A stretch of DNA of 64,000 bases from Bacteroidia bacterium (GTDB lineage Bacteria; Bacteroidota; Bacteroidia; J057). The notes under the pieces are model-generated. The model ran no database searches, was not told the origin of the DNA, and saw only the letters and a program-made list of their open reading frames with translations. Below are positions 48,003 to 58,045 of this stretch, piece by piece. The stretch is from assembly GCA_030430205.1 (NCBI GenBank), contig JAUIGE010000018.1, positions 62,001-126,000 on the forward strand, in the 5' to 3' direction. The position numbers and the translations under genes are program-made. The stretch's first letter is position 1; each line of letters begins with the position of its first letter.

Positions 48003-48635
48003 ATGAAACGGTTATTTTTCCTCATACTCATACTTACCCTGCCTCTGATTGCATTTTTTGAATGGGCTGCTTATAAGCGGGCTAATTTTCCTGCGGACTT
48101 TATCTATACCACTTCAGACAGTGTTGACCTGGATTATCATCGGCCCGAAGTTGTGGCTGACTATTTCCAGTCGGCAGCTGCAATAGAGCGCTTTGGACGC
48201 TACTGCTGGAAGGAGTATAAAGTAGATGTGCGCGCAGATGAACCGATGGAGTCTCCTGAGAAGGAGCTGGTGGCTTCATACCTGAAGCAGTTGGTTCACC
48301 TCAGGCAAACAGAGGCTCGCCTGAAACAGTCCTATTCACTCAAGCAGCAAGGACTCGATGCAGAAACCATTCAGCGCATGATAGAGAATGGCTGGGATAA
48401 AACGACCTATGAGGCACAAACATTTTTAGGGGATAAAAAGGTACTTGTGTTTGAAGATCAGGGTGAAGCTGTATTCAAGGTACAGCAACTCCTCAAAAAG
48501 AAAGGCTATGATCTGCCAGTAGATGGCTATTTTGAACGAAAAACCCTGGATGCTGTGAAAGAATTTCAGAGGAAAGAGGGTTTATTCCCTACGGGAAGAA
48601 TTGGCGATTTGACAGTCAAAAGACTATTGAAATAG
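48003..48635 (+). CDS. Membrane-anchored protein with C-terminal peptidoglycan-binding (PG_binding_1-like) domain
   Basis: VFKVQQLLKKKGYDLPVDGYFERKTLDAVKEFQRKEGLFPTGRIGDLTVKRLL. N-terminal TM segment; start set at ATG 48003. Confidence 0.8.
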   Translation: MKRLFFLILILTLPLIAFFEWAAYKRANFPADFIYTTSDSVDLDYHRPEVVADYFQSAAAIERFGRYCWKEYKVDVRADEPMESPEKELVASYLKQLVHLRQTEARLKQSYSLKQQGLDAETIQRMIENGWDKTTYEAQTFLGDKKVLVFEDQGEAVFKVQQLLKKKGYDLPVDGYFERKTLDAVKEFQRKEGLFPTGRIGDLTVKRLLK

Positions 48636-48684
48636 AAAAACCTATACCAAAACTCATTAACTTAACAATTGAAACCTGAGAGAT

Positions 48685-49032
48685 ATGGCGAAATCGAATC
48701 CAGCCGAAAGCAGTAACCCGCTAGCCCAGCTCAATAAACTGGATGCAATAAAGGAGATTATTTTTGGGGAAGAAAAACAAAATCTCGACCTCAAGTTGGG
48801 AGAATTGGAAGATAAGTTTACCAAAGATAATGACCTGATTCGCAAAGAAATACAAGCGCTCAATGAGTCCCTCAGCAAGCAAATTGAAGCTTTGCAGGCA
48901 AATATCATGCAGCAGATGCAGCAGCAGCAGGAGGCTGTAAAAGCAGAGGTCAGCCGCATTGATCATGAAAAGACCAATAGGGCTGACCTTGGAGATTTGC
49001 TGATTGCCATGGGCAATCAATTGAAGAAATAA
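48685..49032 (+). CDS. Hypothetical coiled-coil protein (115 aa)
   Basis: ATG ORF with heptad-like and Gln-rich composition. Confidence 0.65.
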   Translation: MAKSNPAESSNPLAQLNKLDAIKEIIFGEEKQNLDLKLGELEDKFTKDNDLIRKEIQALNESLSKQIEALQANIMQQMQQQQEAVKAEVSRIDHEKTNRADLGDLLIAMGNQLKK

Positions 49033-49040
49033 AACAAGCC

Positions 49041-49691
49041 TTATGGCTTGAGTTTCAGATCATTCAGAATTCTCATGTTGGAGTGTATAACACTTTCACA
49101 GCTTTCCAACAATTCTTCATGACGATCCAGTTCGTCTTCATTACTCTCAATTTCAGTTTCAGCATCCAGGATCTGACTGTGTATTTCAGTCATTTGATCC
49201 TCAATTTTGCTGATTCGGACTTCAAGTTCATTGATTTTTCTCAGGTTTTGGTTAACAGAAGCCTGATCTTCTTCTTCTGTTTGGGCCTCTCCATCGGAGA
49301 GCTCTGCATTTTCAGAAAGGAGCATTTCTGTCTGACGACGGAGGCGGCTGCTTTCTTTGACAAGTTTTTCCAGCTCTAATTCGAGTCGGTAAATTTTTTG
49401 TCCCAAAATCAGGTTTTCATCTTCCACCATGGCCATCTCTGCCTGCACTCGAGCCATGAGGTTCTGTGCTTGTTTGCTTTCCTGTTCCAACTCTGCACGG
49501 GTCAGGTTATTCATTTCTTCATCAAATGCCAATAACCGCATACCGATCAATTCTTCTTCCTCCGATTTCAAGAGATTCTCAATGTCTTCTTCGGGGATGA
49601 GACTGTAATCATGAGACTTGGATTGTTGAGCAAAGGAGAAAGAAAAAAAAGTAAAGAGAAAGGAAAAGGAAATAAACTTAATGAGCTTCAT
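49041..49691 (-). CDS. Exported coiled-coil protein
   Basis: Signal peptide MKLIKFISFSFLFTFFSFSFAQ, then a long Glu-rich helix. Confidence 0.7.
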   Translation of the reverse strand: MKLIKFISFSFLFTFFSFSFAQQSKSHDYSLIPEEDIENLLKSEEEELIGMRLLAFDEEMNNLTRAELEQESKQAQNLMARVQAEMAMVEDENLILGQKIYRLELELEKLVKESSRLRRQTEMLLSENAELSDGEAQTEEEDQASVNQNLRKINELEVRISKIEDQMTEIHSQILDAETEIESNEDELDRHEELLESCESVIHSNMRILNDLKLKP

Positions 49692-49930
49692 AATAAATAG
49701 CTTTTAAGTAAAAAAAAGGTTGAGCAATATAATAAATGCTTGCCTCATTCTGAAACGTTGTTTTGCCAGATAAATTTTTTTTTGACATCAATCTCTTCCG
49801 ATTCTTATTTATTTCGCATTTAAAAGGGAATTGTGCGCTAAACATTTTGCGAAATAGCTGACTTTTGCGAATTTCCTGCGCCAAGTAAGGCGCAACATTA
49901 ATTACATAATTTATCTAAACATTCTACAAT

Positions 49931-50314
49931 ATGAATTTTCCTAATGATCTTTTTTATACAGCAGAACACGAATGGGTTCGCATAGAGGGCAATATAGCCA
50001 CTGTAGGCATCACCGCCTTTGCACAGGACCAGTTGGGAGACATCGTTTATGTTGAAATCGAAACAGAAGGTGAAGAAATCGCCCAAAACGAAGTTTTTGG
50101 GACAGTGGAAGCTGTAAAAACAGTCTCTGATCTGTTTATGCCTTTGTCGGGAACCGTGGCTGAGTTTAACTCTAGCCTGGAAGATACGCCTGAACTCGTT
50201 AATTCAGATCCTTATGGAGACGGCTGGATGATCAAAATTGAGCTATCCAACCCTGACGAGAAGGCCGGGCTGCTCAGTGCCGACGCATACAAAGCAAGCC
50301 TGTCAGAAGCATAA
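49931..50314 (+). CDS. gcvH: Glycine cleavage system H protein
   Basis: [58 protein letters not shown] (lipoyl Lys), [14 protein letters not shown]. Confidence 0.97.
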   Translation: MNFPNDLFYTAEHEWVRIEGNIATVGITAFAQDQLGDIVYVEIETEGEEIAQNEVFGTVEAVKTVSDLFMPLSGTVAEFNSSLEDTPELVNSDPYGDGWMIKIELSNPDEKAGLLSADAYKASLSEA

Positions 50315-50593
50315 CTCTCTTTCTGGCTGCCGTTAGTGATCGACCCTTTTGTCAGCAAAGGGGTCGATTTCGTGTTTTTTCGGGCCAATTTTACTTTTTT
50401 TAAGGGAGTCTGATGGATAAAAGGAAAGTGATGAGAATGGTTAACTTTCTGATATTCAGTAGTATATATTTTTATGGACTCATGGTTTCCGCTTTTTTTG
50501 TGATTTGTTGAAGCATGGAGGGAAGTCTATTTTTGACGTAGATAATGTCGAGAATACTTTACTAACCTTAACCTTCACCTACCTTTTTGCGCT

Positions 50594-50860
50594 ATGACTG
50601 CAAAAAACAAGAATCACAAAAATCCTTGCGCTTTTCGGGCTGTTATGCAGCAAGATTATGCAGCAAATGTCTACCGAAAGGTATTCCAGGTGCTTCATGA
50701 TCCAGTCAAGTCTCATGATCTGGTAGGAGAAATAATCGAAGAAGCTTGTGAGCGTTTTACTACTTGTCCCCCAGCACGAGAACTCAAAGTCTACCTTTTT
50801 ACCCTCGCGTACAACAAAAGTATCGAATACCAAAGAGCAACGCTTTGGCACTCGTATTAG
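50594..50860 (+). CDS. Sigma region-2-like short ORF (88 aa) overlapping the ECF sigma factor ORF in another frame
   Basis: VYRKVFQVLHDPVKSHDLVGEIIEEACERF...LKVYLFTLAYNKSIEYQRATLWHSY aligns with region 2 of the next ORF. Confidence 0.55.
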   Translation: MTAKNKNHKNPCAFRAVMQQDYAANVYRKVFQVLHDPVKSHDLVGEIIEEACERFTTCPPARELKVYLFTLAYNKSIEYQRATLWHSY

Positions 50861-51482
50861 CCGTGAAACTTCCACTACCCAACAGGGTTTTGTACCATTA
50901 TCTGAATTCAATCTTAATAGCACCTTGCTGAAAACCAGAAACAAATTATCGGACGAAGAGTTGATCCATGCAATCACTCAGGAAGGGCGATCAGACCTTT
51001 TTGGACAGTTGTATGACCGCTACGCCAATAAGGTTTACCGCAAGTGTATCGGATTTTCCAAGGATCATGATATTGCTCAGGATATGGTTCAGGATATCTT
51101 CCTGAAAGTATTCTTCCAACTCCCCAAGTTTCAGGGAAAAAGCCGCTTTTCAACCTGGTTGTATACCATTTCCTATAACTTTTGTGTAGAATATTATCGC
51201 CGGAACAGTAAGCACAGTTTTGTTGATATAGAAAATCAACCTGATGCTATAGATGAGTCGGCAGACGAAAAAGAGCTGCTTAAGACCCGCACAGATAAAC
51301 TGCAAAAGGCACTTGAGCATATAGCTCCTGAGGATCGGGCTATCCTGCTGATGAAATACCAGGACCAAATTCCAATCAAAGAAATCATGGATGGCCTGGA
51401 TATCTCTGAAAGCGCCGTCAAAATGCGCCTTGCTCGTGCGCGTCAGCGCGCCAAGGAGGTCATAGACCAGATGGAGGACTAG
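50748..51482 (+). CDS. ECF-type RNA polymerase sigma factor (true start uncertain)
   Basis: Region 2 LYDRYANKVYRKCIGFSKDHDIAQDMVQDIFLKVFFQLPKFQGKSRFSTWLYTISYNFCVEYYRR and region 4 LEHIAPEDRAILLMKYQDQIPIKEIMDGLDISESAVKMRLARARQRAKEVI. The listed start is GTG, with no ATG upstream of region 2. Confidence 0.88.
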   Translation: MSVLLLVPQHENSKSTFLPSRTTKVSNTKEQRFGTRISRETSTTQQGFVPLSEFNLNSTLLKTRNKLSDEELIHAITQEGRSDLFGQLYDRYANKVYRKCIGFSKDHDIAQDMVQDIFLKVFFQLPKFQGKSRFSTWLYTISYNFCVEYYRRNSKHSFVDIENQPDAIDESADEKELLKTRTDKLQKALEHIAPEDRAILLMKYQDQIPIKEIMDGLDISESAVKMRLARARQRAKEVIDQMED

Positions 51483-51518
51483 GAAATTGATCCCATTTAC
51501 CCCAAACTACCTCTCCGC

Positions 51519-51725
51519 ATGAACGCCTTTGAACAAATAGAATCCAATGAAAATATTCCCGACCATGTGAAAGCAGAGATGCTTTCCAGTTTGGATACTT
51601 TTAAGTTGATCGCAGATGTGGTCGACTTATTTTTTGTAAAAAGCGGACAAGCCACGGCCCAACTTCTCTCCTCCCAAACCAACGAAAACACAGCCTTAGC
51701 GCCCGAAAAAAAACTTTCTACATAA
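51519..51725 (+). CDS. Hypothetical small protein (68 aa) downstream of the sigma factor
   Basis: ATG ORF in same-strand context. Confidence 0.5.
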   Translation: MNAFEQIESNENIPDHVKAEMLSSLDTFKLIADVVDLFFVKSGQATAQLLSSQTNENTALAPEKKLST

Positions 51726-51778
51726 GTTTTAAAGGGTTTCTTTTGCTTCATTAACCTTCAACTCAACCTACTTTATTC

Positions 51779-52573
51779 ATGAATGAACTGGAGATATTGA
51801 ATCAACTTGGAGAATTAGTTATTCCATTTGGCCTTTTTGTCCTGATTCTCATCATTGGCTGGATAGCGGCCAAACTCCTTACTTCTGTACTGCGGCGCAT
51901 CCTCAAAAAACTAAAAATTGATCGCATAGCCGAGCCTCTGAATCGCACCGAGCTCCTTAGCAAGTACAAAATTCAGATCAAGCCTTCTGTGGTTCTGGCA
52001 AAATTTATCTTTTGGCTGATCATGCTTGTCACGTTGGTGGCGGCAGCCAATTATCTGCAACTCGACCAGATCTCTGCCCTGGTGATGCAGTTCATTGCAT
52101 TCTTGCCGGAATTGCTCAAAGCCCTAACCATTCTTTTGGCAGGGATATATATAGCCAGTTTGATAAAAAATGTAGTTGGAAGTGCCTGCAAATCCTTCGG
52201 CATAAAATCCTGGAATGCGATCAGCAGCGTGGTATTTTCCCTGCTTTTGATCATCATTTTCATCACAACGCTGGAACAGCTCAATCTTGAAACAGCCCTT
52301 ATCGCGGATATCGTCCGCATAGTGGTCGCTGGTGCCATGCTGGCATTTGCCATCGCCTATGGTATGGCTGCGAAAAATGTGCTGGCAAGCATCCTTTCGG
52401 GTTTTTATTCTAAAAACAAATACGCTCCCGGACAAGTGATCGAAGTGGATGGCATGAAAGGCACCATCATCGCGATGGACGGCATCAATTTCACTTTGGA
52501 TATGGGTGAGAAAAAGGTCGTGCTGCCTCTTAACCGATTGGTGAATGAGGCTGTGGTGGTTTATTCGGGATAG
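51779..52573 (+). CDS. Small-conductance mechanosensitive channel-like (MscS/TM-helix repeat) membrane protein
   Basis: Multiple TM helices; AYGMAAKNVLASILSGFYSKNKYAPGQVIEVDGMKGTIIAMDGINFTLDMGEKKVVLPLNRLVNEAV resembles the MscS beta domain. Confidence 0.75.
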   Translation: MNELEILNQLGELVIPFGLFVLILIIGWIAAKLLTSVLRRILKKLKIDRIAEPLNRTELLSKYKIQIKPSVVLAKFIFWLIMLVTLVAAANYLQLDQISALVMQFIAFLPELLKALTILLAGIYIASLIKNVVGSACKSFGIKSWNAISSVVFSLLLIIIFITTLEQLNLETALIADIVRIVVAGAMLAFAIAYGMAAKNVLASILSGFYSKNKYAPGQVIEVDGMKGTIIAMDGINFTLDMGEKKVVLPLNRLVNEAVVVYSG

Positions 52574-52700
52574 TCCTTTTCCACTTATCCACATTTCTAC
52601 ACATTGTATCATTTTCTTTTTCACCCTACCTTCGCGGGAACAATACGGCCTACAATAAATCCTGAACATTATAAACCCGCAAATCCACCTACAACTTAAC

Positions 52701-54737
52701 ATGACCCATATCGCAAATCGTTGTGCTGACAACATCCGCATCCTTTCGGCAGCTATGGTAGAAGCTGCCAACTCCGGTCATCCCGGAGGCGCCATGGGCG
52801 GCGCTGATTTTATCAACATCCTGTACACCGAATTTTTGAACTTCGACCCCGACAATCCTCAATGGATTCATCGGGATCGTTTCTTTTTGGACCCCGGACA
52901 CATGTCTGCCATGCTTTATTCACAGCTGCATCTATGTGGCTGGTTTGAGATGGATGAATTGCGCAATTTCCGCCGTTGGGGAAGCCCAACGCCAGGTCAT
53001 CCCGAGAAGGATTTTGCCCGGGGCATCGAAAACACTTCTGGCCCCCTGGGCCAGGGGCACACCAATGCCGTAGGCGCTGCCATCGCAGAGCGCTTTCTGG
53101 TAGCTCGCTTTGGCGAGTGGATGGCACATAAAACTTATGCTTTTATCTCGGATGGCGGAATCCAGGAAGAGATAGCGCAGGGAGCAGGGCGGATTGCAGG
53201 CCACCTGGGCCTACACAATCTCATCATGTTTTATGATGCCAACGACATCCAGCTTTCTACTGAGGTAGATGAGGTGATGACAGAAGATACGGCGAAAAAA
53301 TATGAAGCCTGGGGATGGGAAGTTGTGACCATAGACGGCAATGATGCCGATGCGATCCGTGGCGCTTTGCGCCAGGCGCAAACAAGTACCAGGCCTTTTC
53401 TGATCATTGGAAAGACGGTGATGGGAAAAGGAGCTGTGACAGCTGATGGAGAAAGTTTTGAAGGAAAAGTCTCAACCCACGGGCAACCATTGAGTGATGC
53501 TGGCGCTTCTTTGGAAGGCACCATCGCCAACCTGGGAGGAGATCCAGAGAATCCCTTCCAGGTGTTTCCTGAAGTGGCAGCTCACTATGGGCGGATCCTT
53601 GCAGCAAAGCGTGCCGAGATTGTGCGCCGTCAGCAGGTAGAGGCCCAATGGGCCTCCGGGAATCCCGCTCTCGCGGCCAAACTGGCAACCTTCTTCTCCG
53701 GCAAAGTGCCGGATATTGACTACGCTGCCATCGAACAGTCAGCCAATGGCTCGACACGCGATGCCTCCCGCAAAGTCCTCGGCATCTTTGCCGGGCAGGT
53801 TGAAAATATGATCGTCAGCTCTGCTGACCTGAGTAACAGTGATCGTACAGATGGCTTTTTGAAAAAAACCACTGCCTTCCAAAAGGGCGACTTCAGTGGC
53901 GGATTCCTGCAGGCAGGTGTTTCAGAGCTCACCATGGCAGCGATCTGCAATGGCATAGCCCTGCACGGAGGGGTAATCCCTGTATGTGGCACCTTCTTCG
54001 TTTTTTCAGATTATATGAAACCGGCTATCCGTCTTGCAGCGCTGATGGAGCTTCCTGTAAAATATGTCTGGACACATGATGCCTTCCGCGTTGGAGAGGA
54101 TGGGCCAACCCACCAGCCGGTTGAGCATGAGGCGCAAATTCGCCTGATGGAAAAGTTGAAAACCCATAGTGGGAATAGCTCTTTTCTGGCTCTGCGTCCC
54201 GCAGATGTAAACGAAGCAACCGTTTGCTGGAAGCTGGCTCTCGAAAATACCAAGGGCCCGACGGGCCTGATTTTCTCGCGCCAGGGCATCAAAGACTTGC
54301 CCGCAGTAGCAGGGAAGAGCAGATATGAGGCTGCACTGGAGGCCGCCAAAGGCGGCTATATCGTCTCCGATGATGGCGGTACGCCTGATGTCGTCCTGGT
54401 AGCTAGTGGCTCAGAGGTTGCTACCCTGGAAGCTGGCGCAGCCCTGCTGCGCACAGGCCACGGACAGAAAGTCCGTGTGGTATCTGTCCCATCGGAAGGC
54501 CTCTTCCGTCAGCAGACAGCGGCCTATCAGGAATCTGTGATTCCGGCAGGATTGCCTTGCTTTGGTATGACCGCGGGCTTGCCCGTGACGCTGGAAGGCC
54601 TGGTAGGTCCCGGAGGAAAAGTCTATGGTCTGGACCATTTTGGCTACTCTGCCAGTTATAAAGTGCTGGATGAGAAGTTTGGTTTTACTGGAGAAAATGT
54701 CTGTAAGGAGGTGCTTCAGTACCTGGGCAGAGGCTAA
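52701..54737 (+). CDS. tkt: Transketolase
   Basis: AANSGHPGGAMGGADF, GPLGQGHTNAVGAAIAERFL, SDGGIQEE, THDAFRVGEDGPTHQPVEHEAQIRLM. Confidence 0.95.
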   Translation: MTHIANRCADNIRILSAAMVEAANSGHPGGAMGGADFINILYTEFLNFDPDNPQWIHRDRFFLDPGHMSAMLYSQLHLCGWFEMDELRNFRRWGSPTPGHPEKDFARGIENTSGPLGQGHTNAVGAAIAERFLVARFGEWMAHKTYAFISDGGIQEEIAQGAGRIAGHLGLHNLIMFYDANDIQLSTEVDEVMTEDTAKKYEAWGWEVVTIDGNDADAIRGALRQAQTSTRPFLIIGKTVMGKGAVTADGESFEGKVSTHGQPLSDAGASLEGTIANLGGDPENPFQVFPEVAAHYGRILAAKRAEIVRRQQVEAQWASGNPALAAKLATFFSGKVPDIDYAAIEQSANGSTRDASRKVLGIFAGQVENMIVSSADLSNSDRTDGFLKKTTAFQKGDFSGGFLQAGVSELTMAAICNGIALHGGVIPVCGTFFVFSDYMKPAIRLAALMELPVKYVWTHDAFRVGEDGPTHQPVEHEAQIRLMEKLKTHSGNSSFLALRPADVNEATVCWKLALENTKGPTGLIFSRQGIKDLPAVAGKSRYEAALEAAKGGYIVSDDGGTPDVVLVASGSEVATLEAGAALLRTGHGQKVRVVSVPSEGLFRQQTAAYQESVIPAGLPCFGMTAGLPVTLEGLVGPGGKVYGLDHFGYSASYKVLDEKFGFTGENVCKEVLQYLGRG

Positions 54738-54747
54738 GAGCGCCTGC

Positions 54748-55401
54748 TCACATTACCATAAGTCCATCTTTAATATGATACTGGCGGTCAGCTTTGGCCG
54801 CCAGTTCCTGATTGTGGGTCACAATGAGGAAGCCTACCCCTGTCTTTTGAGCCAGCTCAAAAATCAGGCGATACAGCTCCTGGCTGGTATGGGTGTCGAG
54901 GTTTCCGGTAGGTTCATCTGCCAAAATCAATTTGGGCTGGTTCATCAGCGCACGGGCGATGGAGACGCGCTGCTGCTCTCCACCGGAGAGCTGGCTGGGT
55001 TTGTGTGCGGCCCGGGCTGAAAGCCCGAGCTGATCGAGCAAGTCGTATGCGCGGGCGGTGCTCTCGCTTTTGCTCCTGCCTTGTATAAAGGCAGGGATAC
55101 AGACATTTTCCAATGCCGTAAACTCCGGCAGCAAATGGTGAAACTGGAAGACGAATCCGAGGGAATCGTTGCGGAATTGCGCCTTTTGCGCCTCACTGAG
55201 TTTCAGGATGTCCCGATCCTGAAAGTAAATCTGCCCGCTATCTGGCAGGTCAAGGGTGCCAAGGATCTGCAAGAGCGTGCTCTTGCCAGCGCCCGATGAG
55301 CCCACCAGGGCTACAACTTCCCCTTCGTTCAACTCGACACTCACTCCCTTCAACACCTTCAGGGAGTTATAAGACTTAAATATATCAATGGCTTTCAGCA
55401 T
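54748..55401 (-). CDS. LolD-like ABC transporter ATP-binding protein
   Basis: Walker [16 protein letters not shown], signature [15 protein letters not shown], Walker [13 protein letters not shown]. Start set at ATG 55401. Confidence 0.92.
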   Translation of the reverse strand: MLKAIDIFKSYNSLKVLKGVSVELNEGEVVALVGSSGAGKSTLLQILGTLDLPDSGQIYFQDRDILKLSEAQKAQFRNDSLGFVFQFHHLLPEFTALENVCIPAFIQGRSKSESTARAYDLLDQLGLSARAAHKPSQLSGGEQQRVSIARALMNQPKLILADEPTGNLDTHTSQELYRLIFELAQKTGVGFLIVTHNQELAAKADRQYHIKDGLMVM

Positions 55402-55430
55402 GGCGCAAACATACAAAAGATCGGCTATAT

Positions 55431-55772
55431 TCAGAGACGATCTATGAAGCGCATGACTTTTTCGTAGATGGGATCTACGAAAAATAGGAAGCCAATTCCA
55501 AGCCCGGCAAATAAACCCAAAGGATGAGCGGTGGAAGCAGTAATGCCCAGCCCAATAAAGAGGGAACAAAGGAAAAAAGCCCATCCATATTTGTTCTTGC
55601 CTTTATGGCGGCTTCGTTCTACCCGATGCACCCGTGTGCGCTGTCGTGTATGCTGTTTCTGTCCGTTTTCCTGGTCGTAAAACTCGGCTGAGGACAAATC
55701 CTCAACTTCCTGATCGGAAATTTCTACTTCATTAATGTCAAAATTTTCAGAATCGGAAAAGCGAGAAGGCAT
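55431..55772 (-). CDS. Hypothetical small membrane protein
   Basis: MPSRFSDSENFDINEVEIS... with two C-terminal hydrophobic segments. Confidence 0.65.
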   Translation of the reverse strand: MPSRFSDSENFDINEVEISDQEVEDLSSAEFYDQENGQKQHTRQRTRVHRVERSRHKGKNKYGWAFFLCSLFIGLGITASTAHPLGLFAGLGIGFLFFVDPIYEKVMRFIDRL

Positions 55773-56033
55773 ATGTTTTTTTGTTAATAGGTAGCTCAAA
55801 AACGGACAATCTTACAAACGGCAAATAGAGGCACCATTAGCCAATTTTACGCTGTTTTGTTGGAGATATCAACTTCACAAAAGGAAGTTAAGTACAAAAA
55901 TAGCTATTTTTTCCTTCCAAAAAAGGAAATTTACACGCTCATATATTCCTACCAATAGCCGAAACATTTTTCATTCAAAGACAATCATCGGCATACTTTT
56001 AGCTAATTACTAAGGAAAATGAGAAAGTAGCGT

Positions 56034-56477
56034 ATGCATTTTTTTGACTTAAACGAAACTCAGGTACGGGACTTAAATTTGTTCAATCTCATCCTGGAAG
56101 CCCATGGATGGCATGACTCTGATGAGACGGAGAAGAGGATTTTGGCCGGCGAAAATCAGTGTCCCGAAGGGAAGCAGACAATTGTCCATGGGACAAGCTG
56201 TCTTGAAGCACAATTTCATGCTCCCCTAAATATGATTACCCTTCAAATCAAAGATATAATAGATCATGACCGGATTCGCTTTTACTTTTTTTATGATGAA
56301 AAGGTAGAGCGGATTTTGGAGTGGTTGGCTGCGGTCAGTGAAAGACTGAATATGGACAGCTATATCGAATGCCTCAAAGAGGTTTTTGGCAAATGCGAAA
56401 TGATCCTCCTGGAACTGGCCAAAGATGAAATCTATGAGGTAAAGCCACCTGAAGAAACGGTGGGGAGTAGAGAGTAG
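56034..56477 (+). CDS. Hypothetical protein (147 aa)
   Basis: ATG ORF, no recognised motif. Confidence 0.6.
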   Translation: MHFFDLNETQVRDLNLFNLILEAHGWHDSDETEKRILAGENQCPEGKQTIVHGTSCLEAQFHAPLNMITLQIKDIIDHDRIRFYFFYDEKVERILEWLAAVSERLNMDSYIECLKEVFGKCEMILLELAKDEIYEVKPPEETVGSRE

Positions 56478-56526
56478 AGAGTTGGCAGTTGGTAGTTGGC
56501 AGTTGGTAGTTAGCAGTTGGCAGGGG
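56463..56526. repeat. Degenerate heptamer tandem repeat (GAGAGTA then AGTTGGC/T)
   Basis: ggagtagagagtagagagttggcagttggtagttggcagttggtagttagcagttggcag. Confidence 0.8.
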
Positions 56527-56563
56527 GTGATTTTGTATTTAAATTAAATTTTTTCAGTAAAAT

Positions 56564-56594
56564 TTTGCAATCCTTAACCCTTGGTGTACATTTG
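56564..56594 (+). promoter_or_regulatory. Bacteroidota-type promoter of the SRP RNA
   Basis: TTTG (56564-56567), 19-nt gap, TACATTTG (56587-56594). Fits TTTG-N19-TAnnTTTG. Confidence 0.8.
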
Positions 56595-56597
56595 CGC

Positions 56598-56694
56598 CCG
56601 GGTAAGGCTGTACGACCAGCTCCTTCTGAACTCCGCCAGGTCGGGAACGAAGCAACGGTATGAAGTCGAGCGGTGCGATATGGTTCTTACCCGC
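56598..56694 (+). ncRNA. ffs: Bacterial signal recognition particle RNA (4.5S type)
   Basis: Closing stem GGGTAAG/CTTACCC; conserved apical CCAGGTCGGGAACGAAGCAACGG with GGAA tetraloop; distal AGTCGAGCGGTGCGAT; trailing T run. Confidence 0.88.
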
Positions 56695-56714
56695 TTTTTT
56701 TTATTTCATTTTAC

Positions 56715-57818
56715 ATGACGATTCAAGCCGCACAAGATGCGCTTTTCCTTGCAAGATGCAACCAACTCGCCCGTCTAGGCGGTCGGCATGTTTTTCCCAA
56801 TCCATGCGTAGGTTCTGTAATTGTACATGATGGTCACATCATCGGTGAAGGCTGGCACCAGCAAGTCGGTGGGCCACATGCTGAAGTGAATGCTGTCCAC
56901 TCTGTGAAAGAGCGTACACTCCTTTCTCAAGCTACGCTTTATGTCAACCTGGAGCCTTGCAGCACACATGGCCGTACACCGCCCTGTGCAGATTTAATTT
57001 TGGAGTCGGGCATTCCCCGGGTGGTAATAGGCTGCATGGATCCCAATCCCCAGGTGGCTGGAAGGGGTATAAAAAAATTAAGAGAAGCAGGAGTTGAGGT
57101 GGTATTGGCAGAAGATCCCCAGCCTTTTATTGATCTGAATAAACGTTTTTTTGTGAATCAGTTGCTGAAGCGACCCTATATTTCGCTAAAGTGGGCACAG
57201 TCTGCCAATGGGCAGATAGCCAGCCATCATACAGATGGCCAGTTGAAAGCAGTCACCATCACGGGCTATGAAGCCCGCTGTCTCACCCACCGCCTGCGGG
57301 CGGAGCATCAGGCCATCCTCGTAGGCCGCAATACTGCGGCCATAGACGATCCCCTGCTCAACAACCGCCATTATTATGGCGGGCAACCCTTGAGGCTTGT
57401 CCTTGACAGGCATGGAAAATTGTCAGAGAGCCTGCGGCTGTTTCATTCTCCCCCAGACCCAGTCTGGCTTCTTACAGAAAATTCCCGGCAGGCGCTGCCG
57501 CCTCATGTGGAAGTGAAGATTTTTTCTCCCTGGCCGGACTCTCTGACTCTTTTATTTCAAAAGCTCTATCAGGAGTTGGGCGTTTGCAGTATTCTCGTAG
57601 AAGGGGGACAGGAAATTCACGAGCAGTGTCTCGCAGAGGAATTGTTTGATGAACTCTTTGTCTATCAGGGAAATACTGCCATTATGCAGGGTTATCCGGC
57701 TGCTCGGGTCCCAACTGGCCTTAGCTGGCCTCAGCCTCAATCTTTGGGAGCAGATCACCTCTGGCACTTTTCATTAACTCGATTTCATCCACTTATGCCA
57801 GATCGCGTTTCATGCTAA
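56715..57818 (+). CDS. ribD: Bifunctional riboflavin biosynthesis deaminase/reductase RibD
   Basis: PNPCVGSVIVHDGHIIGEGWHQQVGGPHAEVNAV, LEPCSTHGRTPPCADLIL, RPYISLKWAQSANGQIA, VEGG. Start set at ATG 56715. Confidence 0.94.
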   Translation: MTIQAAQDALFLARCNQLARLGGRHVFPNPCVGSVIVHDGHIIGEGWHQQVGGPHAEVNAVHSVKERTLLSQATLYVNLEPCSTHGRTPPCADLILESGIPRVVIGCMDPNPQVAGRGIKKLREAGVEVVLAEDPQPFIDLNKRFFVNQLLKRPYISLKWAQSANGQIASHHTDGQLKAVTITGYEARCLTHRLRAEHQAILVGRNTAAIDDPLLNNRHYYGGQPLRLVLDRHGKLSESLRLFHSPPDPVWLLTENSRQALPPHVEVKIFSPWPDSLTLLFQKLYQELGVCSILVEGGQEIHEQCLAEELFDELFVYQGNTAIMQGYPAARVPTGLSWPQPQSLGADHLWHFSLTRFHPLMPDRVSC

Positions 57819-58045
57819 TTATTGTAGAATTACAAAAAAATGTCTTTGCATTTTATCCAAATAATTTGCTTTATTGCGCTCACAGAAGTCATTTATTATA
57901 GAATATTTACATTATTTTCTTTTGCATCTCCCTTACCGTTTGACGCACAATATTTCCTAATATGTGCCCGTAAGGGAAAATAAAACATTAATCTTTTAGG
58001 AATGACAAAGCCATCAGGCTTTTGCTTAGTTATTCTTGTATAATC

